Part shown: positions 8,957-16,865 of the stretch, in pieces
Numbering within the stretch: the first letter of the stretch is position 1
How the letters are laid out: the number at the start of each line of letters is the position of its first letter
From: JAHCIE01 sp034431435
GTDB taxonomy: Bacteria > Chloroflexota > Anaerolineae > Epilineales > JAHCIE01
Length of the DNA: 64,000 nt
Assembly (NCBI GenBank): GCA_034431435.1
Contig: DAOUDG010000016.1
Span: 1-64,000 of the forward strand
Reading direction: 5' to 3'
Notes under the pieces: model-generated
Databases searched by the model: none
What the model was told of the DNA's origin: nothing
Seen by the model: the letters and a program-made list of their open reading frames with translations, nothing else
Program-made: the position numbers and the translations under genes

Positions 8957-9233
8957 AAAGATACAAAGGACAGCGACCGCGTGCGTGGGGGAGACGACGC
9001 GCGTTCGTATGTCGCGTGAGGGCGACCTCGCGGCGTCCTTTGTTCCTCCAGAATCATGCCGGCCGCCACCGGTCCCCCCTCGGCCTCTGAGCGTCACTGC
9101 GCCCAGTGGCTGCGGCGTTGACCGGCGCTGACGTGCTCGGCGCACCAGGACTCACAGCCCATCGCGGCTGACCCCCCCGCCCCCGGCCGTCAGGCGAATC
9201 CGAGCCGCCATCCCTCCCCGCCTGGAGGCCAGC
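8957..9233 (+). other. Long GC-rich 5' leader, no recognised riboswitch
   Basis: About 270 nt of transcribed leader are predicted between the promoter and the subtilase ATG. A 40-codon reading frame starting at an ATG at 9009 runs to 9131 but has no clear ribosome site and a proline-rich low-complexity product, so it is not called. No riboswitch consensus was recognised by eye. Confidence 0.35.
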
Positions 9234-12200
9234 ATGTCGACGCCACGTCGGCGCGCCCTGTGGCGCGTATTCCTTATCCTCGTCCTCGGCCTCGTGTTGG
9301 CCAGCGGCGCCCATCCCCTCGCGCCGACGCCTGCCTCCGCGGATGAGCCGTTTCGTGTCTACCTCCCTCACCTCGCGCAGGCCGACGGCCAGCCCATCCT
9401 GCCGCCGCCGGAAGGCGCCCGCATCGGCGCGCCCTGGCAGGCCTACGATGCGACCGAGGCTGTGCCGGGCGAGATGCTCGTCAAGTGGCGCGACGGCGTG
9501 GACGTGCAGACGATAGCCCGCATCAACGCCACCTACAACGTGCGCTCGGTGGGGTTCGTGCAGGGCATCGGTGTCCAGATTCTGGCGGCGCCGCCGGACC
9601 TGGGAACCGACACACTCAACGCCTACCGCACGCTGCCCGAGGTCGAGTACGCCGAGCCGAACTTCATCGCCTACGCCTTCCCATCGGATCCGGTCGGACC
9701 CGTCCTCACGTCGGGCGACTTGAAGCCCCAGGCCGCCAGCGTGAACGACCCCCAGGCGGGCCAGCAGTACAGCCTGAGCAAGATGCAGGTGTACAACGCC
9801 TGGGACACGACCCTGGGCGACGGGATCGTCGTCGCCGTGCTGGACACGGGGGCGGAGTTCAGCCACCCGGACCTCCAGGGCAAGTTTGTCTCGCACGGTA
9901 AGGACTTCGTCAACGGCGACGACGACGCCAGCGACGACCAGGGCCACGGAACCCACGTCTTCGGCATCGTCGCCGCTGCGACCAACAACAGCGTCGGCAT
10001 CGCCGGTGTTGGCTACAACACGCGCGTCCTGCCGGTCAAGGTGCTCAACTCCAGCGGCGCTGGCGACTATGGCCGGATTGCCAACGGCATCACCTGGGCC
10101 GCCGACCAGGGCGTCAAGGTCATCAACATGAGCCTGGGCGGGGCGTCGGGCGCGTCGACCCTCGAGAGCGCGGTCAAGTACGCCTGGAACAAGGGGGTCG
10201 TGGTCATCTGCGCCGCCGGGAACTCGTCCACCTCGTCCCCAGCCTATCCGGCGGCCTACGAGAACTGCATCTCCGTCGTCTCCACCGACCAGAACGACGC
10301 CCGCTCGAGCTTCAGCAACTACGGCTCGACGGTGGACATCTCGGCCCCCGGCACGTCCATCCTCAGCACGGTGCGCGGCGGCGGTTACCAGGCCTGGAGC
10401 GGGACCAGCATGGCCTCGCCCAACGCCGCCGGTGTGGCCGCCCTCGTCGCCGCCGCGAATCCCACCTGGAGCAACGCCCAGATTCGGACCCAGTTGGAGA
10501 GCACCGTCGATAATATCGGTAGCGCCTTCCAGTTCGGCAAGGGGCGACTCAACGCCGCGCGCGCCGTCGGCGGCGGCAGCCCCGGCCCAACGGCGACGCC
10601 GACCAGCGGCCCCAGCCCGACACCAACGCGCCCGGCAGCCACCGCGACCCCGCTGCCCACCGCGCCGCCCAATGACTACGTACAGCAACTCATCTACCTG
10701 ATGAACCAGGAGCGCGCGCAACAGTCCCTGCCCCCGCTGACGGCCAACCGCAACCTGAATGACGCCGCCGACTTCCACAATCGCTGGATGTTGGACAACA
10801 ACTGCTTCGACCACGTCTGCCCAGGCGAGCCGGACCCGATGCAGCGCATGCGCAATGCGGGCTATCCCTTGCTCAGCGGCGGCGAGAACATTGGTCAGGG
10901 CTACCAGACCCCGGCTGACATGGTCGACGGCTGGATGAACTCGTCAGGCCACCGCGCCAACATCCTGGGCAACTGGGTAGACGTGGGCTGCGGCTTCCTA
11001 CAAGGCCCCTCCGGCTCCTACTTGCAGCGCTATTGGACGTGCAACTACGCGCGACCCTCCGGCGCACAACCCACGCCGACCCCCACGCCCCCGCCCAACC
11101 CGACGACGCCGGCCGTCACGGCCACCCGGACCCCAACACCCAGCACTCAGCCGTCGCAGGCCGAGTGGGCGCGCCGCACGCTGGAAGAGATCAATCGCCG
11201 CCGCGCGGCTGAGGGCCTCGGCCCCGCCGTGAACAACAACACCCTCCAGCGCATCGCCCAGGCCTATAGCCAGTTGATGTACGACACCAACTGCTGGAGC
11301 CACTACTGCGACGGCACGCCCTGGTCGCGCATGCAGGCCGGCGGCTACGACGCCGAGGCCTTCAGCGAGGTCATCGGGCGAGCCTTCGTGACTCCCGAGG
11401 ACGAGGTCCAGGGCTGGATGGACAGCCCCGCCCACCGCGACATTATCATGAACTCGAAGGATGGGTTCCAGATCGAGATGGGCTGCGGCTGGGACACCGA
11501 GCTGTTCTACGCCACCTGTGACGTGGGCTACCGCCGACTGAGCGGAACCCCCACCGCCACGCCGCCGCCGTCCGCGACGCCGACCCGCACCAACACACCG
11601 CCACCGACTGCCACATGGACACCCACCGCTACGCCCACACCAACGCGCACGCCGACCAGCACCGTCACGCCGGACCTGCCGCCCCCGCCCGGCACGCCCA
11701 CCTGGACGCCGCCGCCGCCAGCGGCGACGGCAACCCCCACCAGCCGACCACCGGCGACCGCGACGGCAACCCCCACCAGCCGACCACCGGCGACCGCGAC
11801 GGCAACGCTACCTGCCCCCGGCGGCGTAGAGATCGCCCTGACACCACCGAGCAACGTCGTGGGCTGGGTCAGTAGCTCCGGCACGAAGAGCTGGGGCGAC
11901 AACAAGATTTACGTCGGTGTCTACTACAACCAGGTGTACATCGGCGGCATCCAGTTCCCCCTCCTCGACATCCCGCGCGATGCGACTATCACCAGCGCGC
12001 AGCTCGAGCTGACGGGCCAGTCCACCGACTTCCTGTCCACGACGACCCCCGGCGACTGGAACGTGCGCTGGCTCGACAAGGCCATCAACACCCGGTTCGT
12101 TGGCATCGACTTCCAGGCTCTCAACGCGGCGACGGTCATCGACACGCTGGCGCCGACCATGAACCCGCCCGATTTCGGCCGCCTCCGCAAGAACATCCTC

Positions 12201-13526
12201 ACCTTCAACCCTGAAGAGATTCGCATGCTGCAGGAATGGCGCGCCACGACGGATTTCATCAGCTTCCGCATCGACGGTCCGCGTAGCGGCTCCCAGGTCC
12301 AGGTCATGACGTGGGATAGCGGTTGGGGCAACGGCGGCCTCGGCGCGAGCGCGCGGCCCGTGCTTCGCGTCTGGTACTGGCCGGCCGGCGGGCAGCCGCC
12401 AACCACCACCCCGGTACCACCCACGGCGACGGCCACGCCCATCCCGCCCACGGCTACGTTCACGCCAACCAACACCCCCACCGCGACGTGGACGCCCATC
12501 CCGCCCACGGCTACGTTCACGCCAACCAGCACGCCGACGGCCACCGACACGCCCATCCCGCCCACGGCTACGTTCACGCCGACCAGCACGCCGACGGCCA
12601 CCGACACGCCCATCCCACCCACCAGCACGCCAACCGTGCCGACGCCGACGGGCACACTCCCGCCGCCGTCCATCACCCCGACGCCGACCGACACGCCTGT
12701 GCCACCGACGCCGACCGACACGCCGACCAGCACCGCCACGCCCACCGCCACGCCTACGGCCACCGACACGCCCATCCCGCCCACGGCCACTGTCACGACG
12801 ACGCCAACCGATACCGCCACGCCCACCGCGACAGCGACGTGGACCCCTGTGCCGCCCACCGCGACCTCCACGCCTATGCCGCCCACGGCCACGGCGACAC
12901 CCATCCCACCCACCGCCACGCCGTCGGCGACGCCCGTGCCGGTGCTCAAGACGGCGGAGCTTGTCCCGGCCAGCAATCAGGTCGGCTGGGTCATCACCCT
13001 CGACACGGCCAGCAACCACTTGGGTGACGACGACATCTACACGGGGAAGTGGGGCAACTACGTGTACTATGGTCTGCTCCAGTTCAATGTGGGTGGTCTC
13101 CCCGCCGACGCGAAGGTCGAGAGCGCGGAACTGGTGCTGTACACCCAGACCCGCGAGTATGTGGACGACGGAGCATGGCAGGTGCAGTTGCTCGGCCCGC
13201 AAGTGGACGCGGGCTTCCCCAGCATCACCTTCCCGCAGGCTGAGGGCGCGCCCGTCCTCGGTCCCGTCGGCGATCCCATCCCCGCTGCCGCCATCGCCAC
13301 GCCCGGCGGCGCCAACGTCCTGACCCTGTCCGCCGAGCGCGTCGCCGACGTGCAGGCGCGCATCACGAGCACCGGCAAGGTCAGCCTGCGCATCGACGGC
13401 CCGCCCGCCGACGGCATGACCTACTCCATGCAGGCGTGGGACTCGGGCTACGGCTACGGCGGCCTCGGCCCCGACTTCAAGCCCACCCTGCGGCTGCGCT
13501 TCCTCACGGCTCTCTCCGAGCCATGA
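9234..13526 (+). CDS. Secreted subtilisin-like protease with two CAP domains and two C-terminal beta-sandwich domains
   Basis: A 1430-residue exported protein. Order: signal peptide (1-36); FRVYLPHL motif; S8 prodomain with VPGEMLVKWRDGVDV (about 77-140); S8 peptidase with D204 (VAVLDTG), H238 (GHGTHVFG) and S392 (GTSMASPN); Pro/Thr linker; CAP/SCP domain 1 (about 480-605, MNQERAQQSLPPLT, SSGHRANIL); CAP domain 2 (about 642-768, INRRRAAEGLGP, SPAHRDIIM); linker; sandwich domain 1 (about 865-1049); a roughly 190-residue PTATPTPT linker; sandwich domain 2 (about 1241-1430). The last two resemble DNRLRE-type domains (VGWVSSSGTKSWGDN / VGWVITLDTASNHLGDD). The catalytic triad is intact, so it should be an active extracellular or surface protease. 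GGAGG precedes the ATG. Confidence 0.93.
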   Translation: MSTPRRRALWRVFLILVLGLVLASGAHPLAPTPASADEPFRVYLPHLAQADGQPILPPPEGARIGAPWQAYDATEAVPGEMLVKWRDGVDVQTIARINATYNVRSVGFVQGIGVQILAAPPDLGTDTLNAYRTLPEVEYAEPNFIAYAFPSDPVGPVLTSGDLKPQAASVNDPQAGQQYSLSKMQVYNAWDTTLGDGIVVAVLDTGAEFSHPDLQGKFVSHGKDFVNGDDDASDDQGHGTHVFGIVAAATNNSVGIAGVGYNTRVLPVKVLNSSGAGDYGRIANGITWAADQGVKVINMSLGGASGASTLESAVKYAWNKGVVVICAAGNSSTSSPAYPAAYENCISVVSTDQNDARSSFSNYGSTVDISAPGTSILSTVRGGGYQAWSGTSMASPNAAGVAALVAAANPTWSNAQIRTQLESTVDNIGSAFQFGKGRLNAARAVGGGSPGPTATPTSGPSPTPTRPAATATPLPTAPPNDYVQQLIYLMNQERAQQSLPPLTANRNLNDAADFHNRWMLDNNCFDHVCPGEPDPMQRMRNAGYPLLSGGENIGQGYQTPADMVDGWMNSSGHRANILGNWVDVGCGFLQGPSGSYLQRYWTCNYARPSGAQPTPTPTPPPNPTTPAVTATRTPTPSTQPSQAEWARRTLEEINRRRAAEGLGPAVNNNTLQRIAQAYSQLMYDTNCWSHYCDGTPWSRMQAGGYDAEAFSEVIGRAFVTPEDEVQGWMDSPAHRDIIMNSKDGFQIEMGCGWDTELFYATCDVGYRRLSGTPTATPPPSATPTRTNTPPPTATWTPTATPTPTRTPTSTVTPDLPPPPGTPTWTPPPPAATATPTSRPPATATATPTSRPPATATATLPAPGGVEIALTPPSNVVGWVSSSGTKSWGDNKIYVGVYYNQVYIGGIQFPLLDIPRDATITSAQLELTGQSTDFLSTTTPGDWNVRWLDKAINTRFVGIDFQALNAATVIDTLAPTMNPPDFGRLRKNILTFNPEEIRMLQEWRATTDFISFRIDGPRSGSQVQVMTWDSGWGNGGLGASARPVLRVWYWPAGGQPPTTTPVPPTATATPIPPTATFTPTNTPTATWTPIPPTATFTPTSTPTATDTPIPPTATFTPTSTPTATDTPIPPTSTPTVPTPTGTLPPPSITPTPTDTPVPPTPTDTPTSTATPTATPTATDTPIPPTATVTTTPTDTATPTATATWTPVPPTATSTPMPPTATATPIPPTATPSATPVPVLKTAELVPASNQVGWVITLDTASNHLGDDDIYTGKWGNYVYYGLLQFNVGGLPADAKVESAELVLYTQTREYVDDGAWQVQLLGPQVDAGFPSITFPQAEGAPVLGPVGDPIPAAAIATPGGANVLTLSAERVADVQARITSTGKVSLRIDGPPADGMTYSMQAWDSGYGYGGLGPDFKPTLRLRFLTALSEP
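11724..11805 (+). repeat. 36-bp in-frame tandem repeat in the first Pro/Thr linker
   Basis: A 36-bp unit starting GCGACGGCAACCCCCACC recurs at 11724 and 11760 and partly at 11796, encoding repeats of ATPTSRPPATAT. The copies are identical at nucleotide level, which points to recent slippage. Confidence 0.85.
12435..12620 (+). repeat. 57-bp (19-residue) in-frame tandem repeat in the long Pro/Thr linker
   Basis: Units beginning ACGCCCATCCC start at 12435, 12492, 12549 and 12606, a strict 57-bp period with few substitutions. Each encodes a 19-residue segment containing TPIPPTATFTPT. Expected to vary in copy number between strains. Confidence 0.9.
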
Positions 13527-13554
13527 TGCGCACCGCGCAACGACCCTGATACGC

Positions 13555-13591
13555 CCTGCGGCCCACGGTAGCGTCTACCGTGGGCCGCAGG
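13555..13591. terminator. Perfect 17-bp hairpin downstream of the subtilase gene
   Basis: Two 17-nt arms (13555-13571 and 13575-13591) are exactly complementary around a CGT loop. No T-tract follows, so it is either a Rho-assisted or bidirectional terminator or an mRNA 3'-end stabiliser. Confidence 0.6.
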
Positions 13592-13643
13592 AGTCTATCG
13601 AGGCCGAATCGTGGCGCTCATGCCAGGCTCCGCGCAAAGATAA

Positions 13644-13669
13644 CGCCCCCTCGCCAGGACGAGGGGGCG
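13644..13669. terminator. 10-bp GC-rich hairpin between convergent genes
   Basis: CGCCCCCTCG and CGAGGGGGCG pair around a 6-nt loop. It lies 25 bp past the end of the minus-strand gene and after the 17-bp hairpin; the pair probably insulates the convergent transcripts. No T-tract. Confidence 0.5.
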
Positions 13670-13693
13670 GCGGGCGCTCGGCGATATGGCTCG

Positions 13694-14242
13694 CTAGTAT
13701 AGGCCGTACTGGCTCAGGCTCGTGCCACCTTCAACCTCGGCGTGCCAGGTCAGGCCCCAGAAGGCCGCGAAAGGGTCGAACTCGTAGTCGGGCGCAGAGC
13801 GCGGCAGGCGCACCGCCAGCAGGCCGCCGTCGCTACACAGGTCCAGGTGGCCATCGACCTCCATGACGAAGGACACCTCGTCGTCGCCGTAGTGGTCCCA
13901 GGTGCGCAGGTGGATATAACCCATCTGGTTGTCCATGGTCACGTTGTCGCAGTTAGCAAAGGGCTGCAACGACTCACCCAGGTCCAACTCGCGGCTGCGG
14001 CGGCCGGGCCGATGCGGCCCACTGATCTGGACGCCGATCATCAGCCCCTCCTCGTCGAAGTCGAGGGTCAGGGGGCACGGCAGGCTGCGGCTCACGGAGC
14101 GGCGCCGGGCCGGCTGGAGGATAATAGCGACCTCGTCCTTAGGGACGCTGTACACCAGACGGAAGTCACAGTGCCTTTCGTGCTCGATCTCGAATTTGTC
14201 TCGTTTAGAGGGATCGCGGTTCTCCGCGGGCGAAGATCTCAT
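13694..14242 (-). CDS. Hypothetical protein with possible DUF2283-like strand pattern
   Basis: A 182-residue soluble protein with no signal peptide or membrane helix. The middle part, RLVYSVPKDEVAIIL followed by LTLDFDEEGLMIGVQI, resembles the 'Y-x-x-x-D-x-x-I ... D-x-D-x-x-G-x-x-x-G-I-E-I' pattern of DUF2283 proteins, but this is weak. The C-terminal half, including MDNQMGYIHLRTW and FVMEVDGHLDLCSD, is not recognised. It ends an overlapping minus-strand operon. The N-terminus is doubtful: a 31-codon frame beginning at 14300 overlaps the start in another frame and is better placed relative to the upstream stop (see separate entry). Confidence 0.6.
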   Translation of the reverse strand: MRSSPAENRDPSKRDKFEIEHERHCDFRLVYSVPKDEVAIILQPARRRSVSRSLPCPLTLDFDEEGLMIGVQISGPHRPGRRSRELDLGESLQPFANCDNVTMDNQMGYIHLRTWDHYGDDEVSFVMEVDGHLDLCSDGGLLAVRLPRSAPDYEFDPFAAFWGLTWHAEVEGGTSLSQYGLY

Positions 14243-14300
14243 TGCGGGTATTGTCGTCCATCCAGTACAGGCTACGGTCAGATGCCGACAATTCTATCAT
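14205..14300 (-). other. 31-codon frame coupled to the SDR stop; possible frameshifted N-terminus of the next gene
   Basis: An ATG at 14300 overlaps the stop of the upstream SDR gene as ATGA, the same junction used elsewhere in this operon. The frame encodes MIELSASDRSLYWMDDNTRN and a further 11 residues and stops at 14205, inside the start of the 182-codon gene but in a different frame. Either this is a leader peptide, or the real gene starts here and a one-base shift (mutation or assembly error) near 14205 separated it from its body. Confidence 0.4.
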
Positions 14301-15070
14301 AAGACGGTCCCAGTCCCAAATCGACGCGCCATCTCGCCCCCGTCGACGACCAGGCTGTGGCCGGTGATGAAGGGGCTTAGAAGCAGGAATAGCACTGCCC
14401 GCACCACGTCGTCGGGCGAGCCAATATGGCCGACCAGGGTTCGCTGGGCGAGCCGCTCCGCCTGTGCCGCGCTCATCGTGTCGGGGGGCAGAATAATGCC
14501 GGGCGCGACGCTGTTGACGCGCACGGCGGGGGCGAGGGCCTGGGCCAGGCTTAGGGTCAGGTTCTCCAGCCCGGCCTTGCCTGCTGAGTGTGGAATAAAG
14601 CTGGGGTAGGGGGTGCGTGCGGCGATATCGGTGATGAAGACAATGCTGCCCCGCGACGCGGTCAGGGCGGGCGCGGCCGCCTGGGCAGTGAAGAAGGCCG
14701 CCTTGAGCGTCACGTCCACGCTGTCGTCCCAGACCGCCTCAGTCACCCGTTCCAGGCGGGCGGCGTGGAAGGGGCTGGCAGCATGGACCAGGATATCGAG
14801 GCGGCCAAACTCGACCAGCGCGGCATGTACCAGCGCCTGACTCTGGTCAACCTGGCTCAGGTCGGCCTGGAAAGCGACGGCGCGGCGGCCTGACGCCTGG
14901 CTGGCGGCGACAACCGCCGCCGCATCGTCGGCGGATGCGCTGTAGTGGACCGCGACATCCGCGCCCGCCGCCGCCAGGCCGCGGCTGATATGCCCACCCA
15001 GGCGGCGCGCGCCACCGGTGACCAGGGCGACGCGGCCGGCCAGGGCGTCAGCGCTGGGCCATGCGCTCAT
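14297..15070 (-). CDS. Short-chain dehydrogenase, pteridine-reductase/FolM-like, with His replacing the catalytic Tyr
   Basis: A 257-residue Rossmann enzyme. VALVTGGARRLGGHISRGLA (residues 14-33) has the GGARRxG form used by pteridine reductases and FolM rather than the classical TGxxxGxG. FITDIAAR follows the family's 'I-T-D' variant, and VRVNSVAPGIILPP is conserved. The catalytic position normally read as Y-x3-K is FIPHSAGKAG here: the codon is CAC, so histidine sits where tyrosine is expected, while the lysine is kept. The start at 15070 lies 23 bp inside the upstream gene; the downstream start overlaps its stop as ATGA. Activity as a reductase is therefore uncertain. Confidence 0.85.
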   Translation of the reverse strand: MSAWPSADALAGRVALVTGGARRLGGHISRGLAAAGADVAVHYSASADDAAAVVAASQASGRRAVAFQADLSQVDQSQALVHAALVEFGRLDILVHAASPFHAARLERVTEAVWDDSVDVTLKAAFFTAQAAAPALTASRGSIVFITDIAARTPYPSFIPHSAGKAGLENLTLSLAQALAPAVRVNSVAPGIILPPDTMSAAQAERLAQRTLVGHIGSPDDVVRAVLFLLLSPFITGHSLVVDGGEMARRFGTGTVL

Positions 15071-15605
15071 CGACCGCCGCCAGGAACTGGGCGACGCTGC
15101 GGCGCGCGCCGCCGAAAGAGAGCGGGCCGACCGGCGAGCGGCCCTGGGCATCCACCTGCACGCCGCCCTCCTCGGAGCGGACGGCCACGACCAGCACGTC
15201 GTTCCACAACGGGCCGGGGACCGCCACCTGGAACGTGCCGCCGCTGATGGGCGTGGTGCGCTGGGCAATCACCTGCCAGCGGCGGCCCCATGATCGCTGG
15301 TTCTCGGCGGCGATGATGGCCTCGCGCAGCACGTCGTTGGGCGGCGTAGTCGTGTAGACGCGGGAGCGCAGGGCAGGCGGCGCGGTCGGACTGGACAGCA
15401 CCGGCTGTGCCCCGAAGTCCAGGCTCACTCCCGTGGCGATGCCGCCGAGCAACAGACCCACGCCGAGCACGAGGCCGGCGATGCCGCCGTACAGAGTCCA
15501 GCGCGCCCAGCCCCGCGTGCGATTGAGGTAGTAGACAATCAGCAGAATCGCGCCAATCAGCAGAAAGAGAACGAACGACTCCCAGGGGAACAAGGACGGG
15601 TTCAT
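15048..15605 (-). CDS. Membrane protein with DUF1499-like C-terminal domain
   Basis: A 185-residue protein with two N-terminal membrane segments (about 8-25, FVLFLLIGAILLIVYYL, and about 33-52, LYGGIAGLVLGVGLLLGGIA), then a domain of about 115 residues. The end, VQVDAQGRSPVGPLSFGGAR followed by RSVAQFLAAVDERM, matches the DUF1499 pattern in which 'V-D-x-R-S-x-S-R-x-G' precedes a final helix. That family has no established biochemical function. The ATG overlaps the MDR gene's stop as ATGA, and its own end overlaps the SDR start, so it is an integral part of the operon. Confidence 0.75.
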   Translation of the reverse strand: MNPSLFPWESFVLFLLIGAILLIVYYLNRTRGWARWTLYGGIAGLVLGVGLLLGGIATGVSLDFGAQPVLSSPTAPPALRSRVYTTTPPNDVLREAIIAAENQRSWGRRWQVIAQRTTPISGGTFQVAVPGPLWNDVLVVAVRSEEGGVQVDAQGRSPVGPLSFGGARRSVAQFLAAVDERMAQR

Positions 15606-16630
15606 ACGCTGAGGACAATCTTTCCAAATTGCTGGCCTTCGTCGAGCAGCCGGTGCGCCGCCTGAATCTCCTCCAGCGGCAACACGCGGTCTACGACAGG
15701 CTTCAGCCGTCCCTGGAAGACCAGCCGCATCACGGTGTTGAACTCCGCCTGGCTGCCCATCGTCGAGCCAATGATAAATGGCTGCTTCCAGAAGATGATG
15801 CGGATGTCGGTTTCCCCCATCGGCCCGGTCGTCGCGCCGTAGGTGACGATGCGGCCCCCCTTGCGCACGGCGCGCAGGCTGCCCTTCCACGTCGCCGCGC
15901 CGGTGTTTTCCAGGACAACGTCGACGCCGCGCTTGCGGGTACGCTGCCAGATCTCGCGGCTGAAGTCCGACGTGGTGCGATCGATGATCTCGTCCGCGCC
16001 CAATGCCCGCGCGGCGTCGGCCTTCTCGGCCGTGGAGGTGACGGCGTACACATACGCCCCGGCCAGTCTGGCGATCTGGATGGCCGCGCTGGCGACGCCG
16101 CCGCTCGCGCCGAGGATGAGAATGGTTTCACCTGCCCGCAGCTGGGCCTGGGTCATCAAGGCGCGCCAGGCGGTGACGAACACCAGCGGCGACGCGGCCG
16201 CCTCAGGGAAGTCCAGGCTATCGGGGATGGGCAGAATATTGCGGGCGGGCACAGCGACATACTCGGCCGCGCCGCCTGGCGCGTGCTCGCCCAGGATACC
16301 GAAGGTGTCGCACAGGGGATGCTCGCCGCGAATGCACGCCTCGCAGTGGCCGCACCACAAGGAGGGATTGATAACCACCCGCTGGCCGACCTGCACGCCG
16401 ACGACCTGGGGACCGACCTCGGCCACGACGCCCGCCACATCGGAGCCGCCGATGTGGGGCAGCTTGAGGTTGAGGCCGGGGATGCCCTCACGGACAAACA
16501 GGTCCAGGTGATTGAGCGCCACATGGTGGACCCGCACCAGGACATCGCCGGGGCCGACCGCGGGCGGCGGCACGTCAGCCATCTGGAGCCTGTCGATGCC
16601 TCCGTGCTCGAAGAAGACGGCGGCCTTCAT
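15602..16630 (-). CDS. Zinc-dependent medium-chain alcohol dehydrogenase / quinone oxidoreductase family
   Basis: A 342-residue MDR enzyme. The structural-zinc loop CGHCEACIRGEHPLC fits C-x2-C-x2-C-x7-C, and the cofactor-binding fold shows ILILGASGGVASAAIQIA. The catalytic half has ALNHLDLF and PHIGGSDVAGVVAEVG. It should reduce or oxidise an alcohol/aldehyde or enone with NAD(P)H; the closest families are annotated both as alcohol dehydrogenases and as NADPH:quinone reductases. GGAGGAA sits 8 nt before the ATG at 16630, which rules out the upstream TTG. It lies just after an SDR remnant and the FabI-like gene in one operon. Confidence 0.88.
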   Translation of the reverse strand: MKAAVFFEHGGIDRLQMADVPPPAVGPGDVLVRVHHVALNHLDLFVREGIPGLNLKLPHIGGSDVAGVVAEVGPQVVGVQVGQRVVINPSLWCGHCEACIRGEHPLCDTFGILGEHAPGGAAEYVAVPARNILPIPDSLDFPEAAASPLVFVTAWRALMTQAQLRAGETILILGASGGVASAAIQIARLAGAYVYAVTSTAEKADAARALGADEIIDRTTSDFSREIWQRTRKRGVDVVLENTGAATWKGSLRAVRKGGRIVTYGATTGPMGETDIRIIFWKQPFIIGSTMGSQAEFNTVMRLVFQGRLKPVVDRVLPLEEIQAAHRLLDEGQQFGKIVLSV

Positions 16631-16642
16631 GGGCAATTCCTC

Positions 16643-16860
16643 CTACGCGAGGACCGAGTGGCCCCCATCGATGACAATGGTCTGGCCGACGATGCTGCGC
16701 CCGTCAGCGTTGCACGGGCAGGCGACGAGCCTGGCGACCTTGACGCCCTGCTCGGTCAATCCCAGGGCAATGGCGCGGCCGCTACCTCGGCGGCGGCCGG
16801 CAGTGCGGGCGATGCGCCCGCGCCGGCGGTGCGCGTCGGTCACGCCGGGGTCATCGGGCG
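16643..16860 (-). pseudogene. Internally deleted short-chain dehydrogenase remnant
   Basis: The reading frame joins an SDR cofactor-binding start (RTAGRRRGSGRAIALGLTEQ) directly to an SDR C-terminus (KVARLVACPCNADGRSIVGQ, then TIVIDGGHSVLA and stop). The 180 or so residues that should lie between, including the catalytic Tyr-Lys, are missing. No start codon with a ribosome site is evident. It sits between the FabI-like gene and the MDR gene and is most simply a decayed third oxidoreductase of this operon. Confidence 0.75.
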
Positions 16861-16865
16861 CGCTA

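Noticed and set aside
8916..9131. 71-codon plus-strand frame in the subtilase leader
   Set aside because: Its first ATG lies upstream of the predicted transcription start, and the product is proline-rich low complexity without a ribosome site.
8957..9233. Riboswitch in the long leader
   Set aside because: No known riboswitch core could be recognised, and the region shows only ordinary GC-rich sequence.
9054..10814. Minus-strand open frame of 586 codons opposite the CAP subtilase
   Set aside because: Low-complexity valine/arginine-rich product lying antisense to an intact protease with catalytic triad.
11808..13202. Minus-strand frames of 350-464 codons opposite the Pro/Thr linker
   Set aside because: They are reverse readings of the PTATPTP repeats and give glycine/valine or arginine repeats only.
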